64,000 nt of DNA from Sedimenticola_A sp040506425 (GCA_965224515.1 OZ245051.1:310001-374000), one strand, 5' to 3'. Numbered from the stretch's first letter, positions 16,768-26,671 are shown. The notes: generated by a model from the letters alone, not told the origin. Numbers and translations are program-made.

Positions 16768-16781
16768 TTGATGTTGCTCAA
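16768..16781. promoter_or_regulatory. Dnr/FNR-type binding site before the diheme cytochrome
   Basis: TTGATGTTGCTCAA has the TTGA-N6-TCAA core. Its centre is about 41 bases from a predicted start near 16733 on the minus strand, with TAAACT (16740-16745) as a possible -10. Confidence 0.68.
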
Positions 16782-16819
16782 GTCGCGGAGGAGATCAATA
16801 CACCCCGTCGAGACCGGGC

Positions 16820-18697
16820 TTATAGAGGTTGCGTAGCCTGCAGCCTGCTGTACAGGGCCATAATTTGGTCCGCCAACTGCCGCTGTCCCGTATAGAGCAG
16901 ACCACGGTGATTCATAAAGGTGCTGTCAGGCCGATTGAGGTCAAGGGGAGCCCCATGAATATCTGAGACTACCGCTCCGGCTTCGTCAAACAGGCAGGCT
17001 GTGGCGGCATAATCCCACAGGCTGCCACCACTGCTCCCGGTACGGGGATACTTGAAATAGCAGCTGTTAGGAGTTTTCAGGATACTGCAGGCATTCATAA
17101 CTGCCCCGGTTCGGAAGTGAATATCAGCCCCTTTCAGGCCCAGTTTCTGGGCAATCTCCTGCAGGCCTTCCCTTGTCCCTTCAAGCCAGGGATGGCTCTT
17201 AAAACTGTAATCAGTCTGCAGAACCAGGGGGCGGGATGGGTCCAGTCCTGGCAACTGCAATTTCCGGTCGTTCGTAAATACCCCCCTGCCACTCACCGCC
17301 TGGTAGAGCGTCTGCTCAACCGGGTCGTACACCACGCCGATCAGGGGTGATCCTGTCCGGCTCACCAGGGCGATGGATACAGAATAACCCTGCTTACCGT
17401 TGATGAATGCCAGTGTTCCATCCATGGGGTCGATACACCAGAAAGCCCGTTTTTGCTGACGCAGTCCATCATCGGGCGACTCTTCCGCAAGCAGCGCCAG
17501 GTCAAACTCAACACAGGTCGGCTCCAGTATCTCCAGAATGGCAGCCTGGGCCTTGTGATCAACCTCGGTAACCACCTGGGAGGCAGTGCTGGTACCCACC
17601 TCTTTATGCTGAATCTGGAGATTTGTTTGATTATGGGCACGGATGATCTCACCCGCAGCCTGGGCTGCAATTACCGCCTGCCCGGCCAGTGTCTGTAATT
17701 GATCGGTACTGACGCATTGTTCAACCTGTAACCGACTGACAACCTCATGAGCGAGACGCTCGCTGTAGCGGTGGATCTTCCAGTGACCGGGGCTCCATCC
17801 CTTCAAAAAACGATAAAAATCGGTCCAGGCAACGCTGTAGAGAGGCCGCCAGGCCGCTTCAACTGCTGCTGCATCCACATCGGGGTGGTGCAGGGCCAAA
17901 GCCTGCCTCAAGGTACTGAAATAGGCATCCAGAAGATCCTTCTCCCGGCGTTCACACTCATCTTCATCCAGGCAACTACCGATGAAGTAAGCCACATCCT
18001 TCATGCCGCAGCCGCCACCGACGTATTGAAAATCCACCGCCGCAACCTGGACTCCATCTCTGGAAAAACAGAAGTTGGCCAGTTTTGCATCACCATGCAC
18101 AAAGGTCTGAAACGGTGCATCGGTCAATTTCTGATCAAGAAGTTGGGCAGCTTGCTTAAGCTCGCCCTCATCCATTACTTCAAGTTCGTCAGGCCGGGTA
18201 TCCAGGTGCCAATAGGTGCCGACCTCCCACAACCCCTCAGGCTTCTCCCCCATGAAGGTGGCATGAAAATGGGCGAGCCAATCAAGACAGCTGATCAACC
18301 CGGGTTCTGTCACACTACCCTTGCGTACTGGAAAACCACTGCTGTCCAGGTCCTCAAGCACCATCAGCACCTCATCTTCGTGATGCTCCAGGGCCAGGCA
18401 GTGGGGAATGCGGCACTGATCGCCACAGTGATCCGCCCACTGTTCATACCAGGCGGTCTCCACCTGGTAGGAGTGGAGTTTGCGCTGGTGTGAACGGTCG
18501 GTATTCCAGCCTTGTGGGTGATTATCCTGATCCGGCAGCCGAACATGTTTGACCACAACAGTGTCCAAATCAGATCCGATCAGACCATAGCGATCGATGC
18601 TGCCGTAGCCGCTCCACAGACTCTGTATTGAACCACCCTCAAACAGATCATCGGCACCGGTGGCCTTGAGGATGATGTCGCGTACATGTGAATCCAT
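16820..18697 (-). CDS. Fusion of a small-molecule kinase and an inositol-monophosphatase-type phosphatase
   Basis: This 625-residue protein joins two enzymes. Residues 1-330 are an aminoglycoside/choline-kinase-like domain of the ecdysteroid-kinase-related group, with the catalytic loop 'HGDAKLANF' (201-209) and metal site 'VDFQYVGG' (221-228). Residues 340-625 are a metal-dependent phosphatase of the IMPase/CysQ group, with 'EE' at 405-406, 'IDPMDGT' at 422-428 and a C-terminal 'GGSLWDYAATACLF'. CysQ-like enzymes remove phosphate from 3'-phosphoadenosine 5'-phosphate or inositol phosphate. The kinase substrate cannot be read from sequence. It stands alone between convergent and divergent neighbours. 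All key residues of both halves are present, so both may be active. Confidence 0.8.
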   Translation of the reverse strand: MDSHVRDIILKATGADDLFEGGSIQSLWSGYGSIDRYGLIGSDLDTVVVKHVRLPDQDNHPQGWNTDRSHQRKLHSYQVETAWYEQWADHCGDQCRIPHCLALEHHEDEVLMVLEDLDSSGFPVRKGSVTEPGLISCLDWLAHFHATFMGEKPEGLWEVGTYWHLDTRPDELEVMDEGELKQAAQLLDQKLTDAPFQTFVHGDAKLANFCFSRDGVQVAAVDFQYVGGGCGMKDVAYFIGSCLDEDECERREKDLLDAYFSTLRQALALHHPDVDAAAVEAAWRPLYSVAWTDFYRFLKGWSPGHWKIHRYSERLAHEVVSRLQVEQCVSTDQLQTLAGQAVIAAQAAGEIIRAHNQTNLQIQHKEVGTSTASQVVTEVDHKAQAAILEILEPTCVEFDLALLAEESPDDGLRQQKRAFWCIDPMDGTLAFINGKQGYSVSIALVSRTGSPLIGVVYDPVEQTLYQAVSGRGVFTNDRKLQLPGLDPSRPLVLQTDYSFKSHPWLEGTREGLQEIAQKLGLKGADIHFRTGAVMNACSILKTPNSCYFKYPRTGSSGGSLWDYAATACLFDEAGAVVSDIHGAPLDLNRPDSTFMNHRGLLYTGQRQLADQIMALYSRLQATQPL

Positions 18698-18946
18698 GAA
18701 TCCGGGTCTCTTGGGAAAACTAAGCGATATTCTGAACGTCTGGAGAATTGGTGCAAGTCCAGAGCAGAAAAATGAGGTGCTCGACTAAAGGATACACGGA
18801 AGCCGGTGAGATATTCGAGCCTGGTGGCCATGTCACCAGCTAGAAGAGTTTCTGTTACACATCACCGCCAAACCAGTCATAATCCGGTTATCGACTCAAT
18901 TCCACTGGATCATCGTGGAGTCAATCTTCAGTACAGGATCATCACT

Positions 18947-20335
18947 TTGACCCAGACCGCCTTTTCAGCTCTCGACCTGCACCCAGATCTACTAAAAAAC
19001 CTCTCATCACTCGGCTATGAGAAGATGATGCCCATTCAGGCACAAAGTCTTCCTCACATTCTGGCGGACCAGGATGTCATTGCCCAGGGAAAGACAGGAT
19101 CGGGGAAAACCGCCGCTTTTGGTCTTGGCCTGCTGAATAAACTGGATGTAAAGCGCTTCCGGATTCAATCACTGGTACTTTGCCCTACCCGCGAACTGGC
19201 CGACCAGGTTGCCAAAGAGATTCGCAGACTGGCTCGAACCATTCACAACATCAAGGTACTTACCCTCTGTGGCGGCATGCCATTCGGCCCACAGATTGGC
19301 TCTCTCGAACACGGTGCCCACATCATTGTAGGGACCCCGGGACGTATTGAAGAACATCTCAGGAAAGGCACGCTGAAACTGGCCGACCTGACAACACTGG
19401 TACTCGATGAAGCTGATCGCATGCTTGACATGGGATTTCAGGACGCACTTGATGCCATCATTGAAAAGACACCTCCCAGACGCCAAACACTGCTATTCAG
19501 CGCAACATACCCGGACCAAATACAATCCATCGCCAAGCGCATCATGATAAAACCGGTGATGGTACAGGCAGCCTCCACCCATGACAGCTCCAGCATCAAA
19601 CAACATTTCTACAAAGTAGAAAACGACAAGCAACGCATGACCGCCCTACGCTTGCTGCTACTGCAATTCAGCCCGGAATCCACCCTGGTGTTCTGCAATA
19701 CAAAGCGTGAAACCCAGCAGGTGGCTGACCAACTGCGTCAATACGGCTTTAGTGCTCTCGCCCTGCACGGTGACCTGGAACAGAGAGAGCGCGACCAAAC
19801 CCTGGTGATATTTTCCAACAAAAGCGCCTCTATTCTCGTTGCCACCGATGTGGCTGCCCGCGGTCTGGACATCGATTCGCTGGATGCCGTAATCAACTAT
19901 CACATCGCAAATGATACCGAAGTGCATGTTCACCGCATTGGCCGCACCGGCCGCGCCGGTAGCAGAGGTATTGCATGCTCCCTGTACAGCGAAAAAGAGA
20001 GTTACAGGGTTGCCCTTATGGAGAGTGATATAGATCCGATTTTGGATGCTGAGCCTCTGCCATCAACCAACTTGCTGGAAAAGAAGGCGATCATGCCTCC
20101 AATGTCTACCCTGCAGATAGATGGCGGGAAAAAACAAAAGGTGAGACCTGGAGATATCCTCGGTGCCCTGACAGGTAAAGATGGCATCACAGGCAACCAG
20201 GTTGGAAAAATCAATATTTTTGATAATTGGGCTTATGTTGCAGTCAGCCGCGACGCGGTTAAAAACGCACTCAAAAAACTGGGCGAGGGAAAGTTGAAAG
20301 GACGTTCATTTCGAGTCAGACTGATTCGTAGCTAA
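18947..20335 (+). CDS. dbpA: DbpA, DEAD-box RNA helicase of ribosome assembly
   Basis: The product is 462 residues from a TTG start preceded by ACAGGA, which matches the E. coli DbpA N-terminus ('TAFSALDLHPDLLKNL') and length (457). The frame stays open upstream to a GTG, but that part is not family-like. Helicase motifs are all present: 'AQGKTGSGKT' (46-55), 'PTRELADQ', 'GTPGRI', 'VLDEADRML', 'FSATYP', 'DVAARGLD' and 'HRIGRTGRAG'. The C-terminal 70 residues are the RNA-binding domain that recognises hairpin 92 of 23S rRNA. It helps late assembly of the 50S subunit. Confidence 0.93.
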   Translation: MTQTAFSALDLHPDLLKNLSSLGYEKMMPIQAQSLPHILADQDVIAQGKTGSGKTAAFGLGLLNKLDVKRFRIQSLVLCPTRELADQVAKEIRRLARTIHNIKVLTLCGGMPFGPQIGSLEHGAHIIVGTPGRIEEHLRKGTLKLADLTTLVLDEADRMLDMGFQDALDAIIEKTPPRRQTLLFSATYPDQIQSIAKRIMIKPVMVQAASTHDSSSIKQHFYKVENDKQRMTALRLLLLQFSPESTLVFCNTKRETQQVADQLRQYGFSALALHGDLEQRERDQTLVIFSNKSASILVATDVAARGLDIDSLDAVINYHIANDTEVHVHRIGRTGRAGSRGIACSLYSEKESYRVALMESDIDPILDAEPLPSTNLLEKKAIMPPMSTLQIDGGKKQKVRPGDILGALTGKDGITGNQVGKINIFDNWAYVAVSRDAVKNALKKLGEGKLKGRSFRVRLIRS

Positions 20336-20454
20336 TGGGCCACAGATATAATAAGCAATATCTCAATTAGAAATTGATCCCTGGCATGGTTGCGAAAACA
20401 GGCAAAGGTACCAGCCAGCAGGAGATCCGGCCGTAGAGATTGAGGATTTTATTA

Positions 20455-22911
20455 ATGCTATTACAACAGCACAATAACACCGCTCTCATTAAAGGCGACC
20501 AAGCAATCAGCTACAGTGAATTGCTTGCGTGGGTAGAGGGCTACAGCCGATATTTTACAGATATCGAGTGCGAAAAGGTGGTGGTGTTTTCTGAAAACCG
20601 CCTGGAGTGGGTATACGCCTACTATGCAGCCCTGAAGCAGGGATGCACCCTGGTGCCAGTGGATTTCATGAGTTCAGCAGAGGATGTGGCCTATATTCTG
20701 AGTGACTGTCAGCCCGAACTGGTGTTTTGTTCCAATGAGACCAGGCAGGTGATGGAACAGGCCATCGATAAAGCCGGCATCCAACCCCATGTGCTGATAC
20801 TGGATCAGACGGCAGAGGCAACCACTCCCGGTGAGCCCACCCCCCTGCCGACGCCACCTAATAATAAGACCGTGTTGCTCATCTACACATCAGGCACCAC
20901 TGGCAGTCCCAAGGGGGTGATGCTCTCCTGTGACAACCTACTTGCCAATATGGAGGCTGTGTCGACAGAGGTGCCAGTCTACACCTCCGATCAGCGGGTG
21001 CTTGCCCTATTGCCTTTACACCACATATTTCCGTTGCTCGGTTCGATGATGGCGCCCTTGTATACCGGTGGTACCTGCGTATTCTCCCCCTCCATGGCTC
21101 CGGAGGATATGCTGCGCACCTTAAACGATCACAAGATCACCATCATGATCGGTGTACCCCGCCTGTACAACCTGATCCATAAATCCATCCTGGACAAGAT
21201 CAATTCCGCGACGCTGCCCAAACTGCTTTTCGCGCTCGCCGCCCGACTGCAATCACCAGCCTTCTCCAGACGTTTATTCAGCAAGGTCCATGCACGTTTC
21301 GGCGGTCACATCCGTTTTCTGGTTAGTGGCGGGGCCAAACTGGACGAAACCGTGTGGCGAGACTTTGCCACCCTGGGGTTCGAGGTGCTGGAGGGTTTCG
21401 GCATGACCGAGGCAGCACCCATGATCACGTTCACCCGACCGGGGAATGTACGCATCGGCTCGCCCGGCCAATCCATGCCTTGCAACGAGATCCGCATCGT
21501 CGATGGCGAAATCATCGCCCGCGGACGCAATGTGATGCAGGGCTATTACAATCGCCCACAGGAGACCGCGGAGGTACTCAAAGATGGCTGGCTCCACACA
21601 GGAGACTTGGGCCACATGGATGATGACGGTTATCTGCACATCACCGGACGAAAAAAAGAGATCATCGTCCTCTCCAGCGGCAAGAACATCAACCCGGTAG
21701 AGATCGAAGAAAAACTTGCCGCCAAGAGCGACATCATCTCCGAGGTAGCGGTGTTTCTGAATCAGGAGAGTCTGCAAGCCGTAATGGTTCCAAACTTTAT
21801 GCTTGCGCGCAAACAGGGCATCACCGACCTGGAGCAACACCTCAAACAACATGTGCTGGAGCTCTATAACCAGGAGACCACCCCCTACAAGAAAATAATG
21901 CACTTGCACCTGCTGGGAGAAGAACTGCCAAAGACCCGACTGGGCAAGCTCAAGCGCTTTCTACTGAACGAACTGGTGGCCGACGATTCCCACCGGAAAG
22001 CTACCTCTCCGGAGCCCGATTACCCTGAATACCACACAATTCGGGACTTTCTCCAACAACAGAAGATGCATGAGATTTACGCTGAAGACCACCTTGAGCT
22101 GGATCTGGCCCTGGACTCTCTGGACCTGGTGGGACTGCAGGCCTTTCTGGAGGATAGTTTTGGTGTGGAAGTGAGTGAACAGACCTTTATAGACCACCCA
22201 ACCGTGGGACGTATTGCCGCATTCATCCGGGAAAAGAAGACCAAACTCAGCGTTACCGTGCATGAATGGGCCGACATACTGAAACAGCGCAGTGACATCC
22301 ATCTGCCCAGCAGTTGGTTTGCCCACAACCCGTTGCGCCACACCCTTGCACTACTGGCCCGGGGTTATTTCCGCCTCAAAGCAAAGGGCCGGGAGAACCT
22401 GCCCGATGGCCCCTGTATTCTGGCCCCAAATCACCAGAGTTACCTGGACGGTTTATTTGTTGCCGCATTCCTCGACAACCCAACCATGAAGCGGACATAT
22501 TTCTTCGCCAAGCAGAAACATGTAAACAAGCTGTGGCTGCGTTACCTGGCAAAGCGTAACAATGTCATCGTGCTGGACCTGGAGCGTGACCTGAAGCATG
22601 CCCTGCAGAACCTCTCTGAAGTGCTTCGCCGGGGCTGCAACATTATCATTTTCCCTGAAGGCACACGCAGCAAAGACGGCGCCGTGGGACCCTTTCGAAA
22701 AACCTACGCCATCCTCAGTCGGGAACTGGGTGTGCCAATCGTGCCCATTGCCATCAAGGGAGCCTGGAATGCACTGCCCAGCGGCTCATGGCTACCCAAA
22801 CCCCTATCCACGATAGAAGTCGAGTACCTGGCGCCGGTTGAACCTGAAGAGCTCAGCTATGAAGCACTCAACCAGACAGTGATGAAGAGAGTTGTTGATG
22901 CAGTAGGATAA
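20455..22911 (+). CDS. AMP-binding acyl activating enzyme - ACP - PlsC acyltransferase fusion
   Basis: The product is 818 residues from the ATG placed 9 bases after GAGGA; a TTG five codons upstream is less likely. The N-terminal adenylation domain (1-500) has 'YTSGTTGSPKG' near 143-153 and 'HTGDLGHMDDDGYL'. A short acyl-carrier domain follows, with the phosphopantetheine serine in 'LDSLDLVG' (about 554). The last 170 residues are a PlsC-type acyltransferase with 'NHQSYLD' (about 659) and 'FPEGTRS' (about 734). The protein could activate a fatty acid, hold it on its own carrier domain and transfer it to a lysophospholipid or similar acceptor. It resembles E. coli Aas, in reversed domain order and with an added carrier domain. 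Confidence 0.85.
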   Translation: MLLQQHNNTALIKGDQAISYSELLAWVEGYSRYFTDIECEKVVVFSENRLEWVYAYYAALKQGCTLVPVDFMSSAEDVAYILSDCQPELVFCSNETRQVMEQAIDKAGIQPHVLILDQTAEATTPGEPTPLPTPPNNKTVLLIYTSGTTGSPKGVMLSCDNLLANMEAVSTEVPVYTSDQRVLALLPLHHIFPLLGSMMAPLYTGGTCVFSPSMAPEDMLRTLNDHKITIMIGVPRLYNLIHKSILDKINSATLPKLLFALAARLQSPAFSRRLFSKVHARFGGHIRFLVSGGAKLDETVWRDFATLGFEVLEGFGMTEAAPMITFTRPGNVRIGSPGQSMPCNEIRIVDGEIIARGRNVMQGYYNRPQETAEVLKDGWLHTGDLGHMDDDGYLHITGRKKEIIVLSSGKNINPVEIEEKLAAKSDIISEVAVFLNQESLQAVMVPNFMLARKQGITDLEQHLKQHVLELYNQETTPYKKIMHLHLLGEELPKTRLGKLKRFLLNELVADDSHRKATSPEPDYPEYHTIRDFLQQQKMHEIYAEDHLELDLALDSLDLVGLQAFLEDSFGVEVSEQTFIDHPTVGRIAAFIREKKTKLSVTVHEWADILKQRSDIHLPSSWFAHNPLRHTLALLARGYFRLKAKGRENLPDGPCILAPNHQSYLDGLFVAAFLDNPTMKRTYFFAKQKHVNKLWLRYLAKRNNVIVLDLERDLKHALQNLSEVLRRGCNIIIFPEGTRSKDGAVGPFRKTYAILSRELGVPIVPIAIKGAWNALPSGSWLPKPLSTIEVEYLAPVEPEELSYEALNQTVMKRVVDAVG

Positions 22912-23372
22912 GGGCACTGCCTGGGAATTCCGTCACGCAAAAGTCACGCACACATCATCTGTACAACTCTCACTGAGAGTGATGCCGCTAGTTTGTGTTG
23001 CTTCTCCATGGCGGTGCATCTGAGTGTGAGCTATGTTTATGATGAGGATTCCCAGGAATTAACAAGTGAACCAGAAATCAGGGTGAGACAGTGGTAGTTC
23101 CGCACAAGTACCGTGGGAAGACTTGGCAACGGCTGCACGCTAGCTGAGCAACGAGGAGTTCAAGGGGGAGTTTGACCCAGTATGCGATCTGGCCCCGGAA
23201 CCGGCTGAGGGGTTGGTGGCCTTGGGGCGGGAGTGCCACTTTGTTCGGATTCTGAAGCTGCTGTGATTTGCGGGAAATTCTTTTGGTTAATTTTTTATGC
23301 AAGATCAGCTTCCCTGTGCTTTCCTTTGTATAAGGGAGAGGCCTCCTTTCCCTGTGGCAAAAGGAGAAGCAA
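22912..23372. other. 461-bp intergenic stretch with a possible decayed sequence
   Basis: No complete gene is seen. 'CCTGGGAAT' near 22920 and 'ATTCCCAGG' near 23048 form inverted repeats about 130 bases apart. A 40-codon plus-strand frame between stops ends at 23266 ('GEFDPVCDLAPEPAEGL') but has no start signal. It looks like a gene remnant or chance. The promoter of the following gene is presumably after 23270. Confidence 0.4.
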
Positions 23373-24236
23373 ATGTCATATCGATTGAAGTTTTTTGTGT
23401 TCGTACTGGGGGCTGCATTGACTCTATCTGCCACAAAAGTCTTTGCCGGTGAACCTGTTTCGATATGCGGTGAAACCTGGTCACCCTTCCTCTATGAGTC
23501 AGGAGGCAACGGTCAGGAGAACAAAAAAATTACCGGCCTTCATCTTGATAATTTCCGTTTGCTGTCTGAGTTGACCGGCCTGGAGTTCAAATTCAACCTT
23601 ATCCCTTGGAAACGTTGTTTAAATGACGTTGAAAACTTCTCTCAGCCCGGTGATCCGGAAATTGCCATAGACGCAAGTTTCAGCAAAGAGCGGGCCGAAA
23701 ATTATAACCTGGTGGGCCCGATGTATGCCATTGGCACGGCCGTTTGGTACTCCCGAAAGCGGTTTCCGGATGGACCACTTTCCAAAAAGAGTGGCAGGGT
23801 AATTTCATGGATCAATGAGATGCGGGATTACCGCCTCTGTGGGGTTTTGGGCTGGAACTATGACATGTACTTTGTCGAACACGGCATTCCACGATCCAAT
23901 GAAGTCATCAGATCCCCTGCTGGGCTCCAGGGCATGTTTGGTATGCTCTCTAAAGGTCGTTGCGACCTGGCGGAACACCACCCTGCACTGGTAGTCGGGG
24001 CCATGCTCTCCGGCGAGCTGGAGATGCCGAAGGATATTGCTTGTAGCAAAATGAACGAGGAGCCGGAAGCGTTCTACCTCATGGTCTCCAGGAAATCACC
24101 CCGTGCCGAAGAGCTTGTTACAAGCCTGAGTACTGGGCTCATCTATCTGAAGGGAACCCTTCGGTGGAAGTTGATCGAAGACATAGCGTTTCTCCCTGCT
24201 GCTGGGGTTGCGGATGCAATCAAGGAGTGTCTATGA
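23373..24236 (+). CDS. Periplasmic solute-binding protein, family 3 type
   Basis: This 287-residue protein has a signal peptide ending 'TKVFAG' and a mature part that looks like the polar amino acid-binding (SBP_bac_3) fold: 'PVSICGETWSPFLYESG' near the start, and 'GLQGMFGMLSKGRCDLAEH' in the region where the lobe contact usually lies. It has several cysteines (for example in 'KRCLNDV', 'YRLCGVLG', 'IACSKM') that may form disulfides. No transporter genes follow. Instead a hybrid histidine kinase starts 57 bases downstream, so this protein more likely presents a ligand to the kinase than feeds an ABC importer. The ligand is unknown. Confidence 0.72.
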   Translation: MSYRLKFFVFVLGAALTLSATKVFAGEPVSICGETWSPFLYESGGNGQENKKITGLHLDNFRLLSELTGLEFKFNLIPWKRCLNDVENFSQPGDPEIAIDASFSKERAENYNLVGPMYAIGTAVWYSRKRFPDGPLSKKSGRVISWINEMRDYRLCGVLGWNYDMYFVEHGIPRSNEVIRSPAGLQGMFGMLSKGRCDLAEHHPALVVGAMLSGELEMPKDIACSKMNEEPEAFYLMVSRKSPRAEELVTSLSTGLIYLKGTLRWKLIEDIAFLPAAGVADAIKECL

Positions 24237-24293
24237 TCCGAGCTGTCACTTCTGTTCAGTTGCCTGGAACAATGCCTTGTGTATATATGACTA

Positions 24294-26465
24294 ATGGGTA
24301 TTGAGTCTAACAAAACGGTTTCCATGAGCCGGCGCCTGACTCTGGCGCTGGTTACCTCTATAACCCTTGCAGTGGTGCTGGTCGCGTCCGGTTTTTACCT
24401 TAATACCTCAGCCGAGCTGGAACGAAACTTTACCCGCAAGGTAGAAGAGACTCTCTCTTATCTGGAGGGTACTCTCGGCCAGGTGTTGTGGCATGTCGAT
24501 CATAAGACCGCCGCCAGGGTGGGGGAGACGGCACTACGGGACGATCTGGTAGTGGGCGTCACAATCCGGGACGAACGGAAGAAGAACATCTATTCAATAG
24601 GCGAGCCAAACGGTAACGACCTACTGGTCCGAAACCGGTCGATTCGCTTCAAGGATGAATTGGTGGGCGAACTGACATTGGTTTTTTCCCGAGCTCCCCT
24701 GACAGATACCCTGACCAATATTCTATTGATCAGTCTGTCGGTCTGGTTGCTGGTCGCAGTCAGCATCGCTGTGCTCATCAATCTCTTCATTCGTAAATAC
24801 TTCCGCGGACCACTGAGGTCCTTCACTGAGCTGGCTGAATCATACCGCCGGCATCCTGAGCTTCCCATCTTGAACGCCACCCCTTTTCTCGAGTTCCAAC
24901 CGATTGAGAGCGTGGTTAAAAAACTGGCAAACGACGTTTTTCAAAAACTTCGGGAGCTGGATGAGCATCGCAGAAATCTGGAGTCAGAGGTGGCTGAACG
25001 CACAAACGATCTGCGGATCACCAGAGACGAAGCCGAAGCGGCCAGGGAAAAAGCCGAGGTTGCCAATCAGGCCAAAAGCACCTTCCTAGCCAACATGTCC
25101 CACGAACTGCGCACCCCCCTGAACGCTATCCTCGGCTTCTCGGAGAGAATCGCGTGTGACCATGATATCCCGGCGGCGACACAGGAGAAGATCACCATCA
25201 TCAACCGTAGCGGCGAGCACCTGCTGGCCATGATTAATGACGTGCTGGATCTCTCCAAGATCGAGGCGGGCCGGGTGGAGCTAGAAGCGGAGGTCTTCGA
25301 TCTGCCCCATATGCTGGAAGACATTGGGTGCATGTTCAAGCTGCGAGCCGCTAGCGCTAGGCTGCAGTTCGATCTGATAGTCGATTCAGGATTGGCTGTA
25401 GCCATCAAGGCCGATGAGGGCAAGCTGCGTCAGATCCTCATCAATCTGCTGGGCAATGCGGCGAAGTTCACCCAGGAGGGTGGTTTCTCTCTACGAGTGC
25501 GGACTATACCGATGGTGGATGATCCCGCCATGGTTACCCTGCGACTGGAGGTGAAGGACAGCGGGCCGGGCATAGTTGCGGAGCAGCTGGAGTGCATATT
25601 CCAGCCCTTCGTTCAAGCCAGTCATTCATCCACGACGGTCAAAGGTACCGGGTTGGGGCTGACCATCAGCAAGTCATTCATCGAACTGATGGGTGGCGAG
25701 ATCGGCGTCGAGAGCGAGCTTGGAAAGGGTACGTTGTTCCATGTGGAGCTGCCGGTGGCCCTGGCACAGAGCACCGAGGTGGGGGGAATTGAAACACCCC
25801 GCCCTGCGGTGCTGGGTGTGGAGCCTGGCCATCCCGCTTGGCGCATTCTGGTGGTTGAGGACGACCCCGATAACCGGTTGCTGTTGACTAGCCTGCTGCT
25901 GCAGGTTGGCCTTGAGGTGCGCGAAGCGGACAATGGCGAGCAGGCAGTTGAACTGTTCCAGCAGTGGCAGCCTCACTTCATCTGGATGGATATGCGCATG
26001 CCGGTGATGGACGGCTATGCGGCCACTGCCCGTATCCGCGAACTGCACGGTGGCGATGATGTCAAGATCGTGGCCCTTACAGCCAGCACCTACAGGGAGC
26101 AGCGTCAGAATATATTGGATGCGGGTTGCGACGATGTATTGAACAAACCCTATCAGTCCCATGAGATCTTCGATGCCATGGCACAGCAGATGGGGGTACG
26201 CTATAGATATGAAGAGGTAGAAGAGGTATCGTCCACTGAGCCTGTTGAGATAAGCTCAGAGGCTCTGGCAGACCTGCCACAGGGATTGCGTGAAACACTG
26301 CAACTCACCGCCCTCTCCCTGAATAGCAATGATTTTGAGGCCGTGCTGGAGCTGGTGCGTGAGCAAAATCCAGCTCTGGCTGAGGGGCTGGCCGCCCTGG
26401 CAAGAGAGTTTCGCTTTGACCGAATTCTCGAATTGTTGGGTATGTACGAAAGGAAAGACTCATGA
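24294..26465 (+). CDS. Hybrid sensor histidine kinase
   Basis: This 723-residue membrane kinase has a first helix at about 17-31, a periplasmic region to about 140, a second helix (about 145-168), a HAMP-like part and a coiled coil (about 215-255). The HisKA domain has 'MSHELRTPLNAI' (His near 270). The ATPase domain has 'NLLGNAAKFT', 'DSGPGI' and 'GTGLGLTISKSFIELMGG'. A receiver domain follows ('ILVVEDDPDN', phospho-acceptor Asp near 565 in 'WMDMRMPVMDG', 'KPYQ'). A 90-residue tail follows the receiver. No ribosome-binding site clearly decides between this ATG and one 30 bases later. It overlaps a truncated response regulator by 4 bases. Confidence 0.87.
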   Translation: MGIESNKTVSMSRRLTLALVTSITLAVVLVASGFYLNTSAELERNFTRKVEETLSYLEGTLGQVLWHVDHKTAARVGETALRDDLVVGVTIRDERKKNIYSIGEPNGNDLLVRNRSIRFKDELVGELTLVFSRAPLTDTLTNILLISLSVWLLVAVSIAVLINLFIRKYFRGPLRSFTELAESYRRHPELPILNATPFLEFQPIESVVKKLANDVFQKLRELDEHRRNLESEVAERTNDLRITRDEAEAAREKAEVANQAKSTFLANMSHELRTPLNAILGFSERIACDHDIPAATQEKITIINRSGEHLLAMINDVLDLSKIEAGRVELEAEVFDLPHMLEDIGCMFKLRAASARLQFDLIVDSGLAVAIKADEGKLRQILINLLGNAAKFTQEGGFSLRVRTIPMVDDPAMVTLRLEVKDSGPGIVAEQLECIFQPFVQASHSSTTVKGTGLGLTISKSFIELMGGEIGVESELGKGTLFHVELPVALAQSTEVGGIETPRPAVLGVEPGHPAWRILVVEDDPDNRLLLTSLLLQVGLEVREADNGEQAVELFQQWQPHFIWMDMRMPVMDGYAATARIRELHGGDDVKIVALTASTYREQRQNILDAGCDDVLNKPYQSHEIFDAMAQQMGVRYRYEEVEEVSSTEPVEISSEALADLPQGLRETLQLTALSLNSNDFEAVLELVREQNPALAEGLAALAREFRFDRILELLGMYERKDS

Positions 26466-26578
26466 CTGGGACGGTATCCACCCAAGCCTTCGATGACATA
26501 TTGGTGGTGGACGACAACCCTGACAACAGACGAATACCCGTTATGCCAAGTGAACCAGCATGCAAGAAGCGGGGCTAA
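26462..26578 (+). pseudogene. Truncated response regulator (N-terminal fragment only)
   Basis: The frame begins at an ATGA overlap with the hybrid kinase and encodes 38 residues. Residues 13-24 ('ILVVDDNPDNRR') are the first strand and acidic pocket of a receiver domain; after that the sequence no longer resembles the family ('IPVMPSEPACKKRG') and stops. The remaining 90% of the domain and any output domain are missing, so the downstream partner of the kinase was probably lost by deletion or replacement at about 26535. The following 90 bases show no recognisable continuation in any frame that I could see. Confidence 0.7.
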
Positions 26579-26671
26579 TCCTCAAGGTGCCAGACTAACC
26601 TCATTGCTAAACCCGCGGCTTTATCCTGCTTATGATCCCCACAATTTTAATGCCTGTTTTTTGACACATAC

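Noticed and set aside
23144..23266. A 40-codon plus-strand frame as a small gene
   Set aside because: It lies between stops without a start codon or ribosome-binding site; kept only as a possible remnant.
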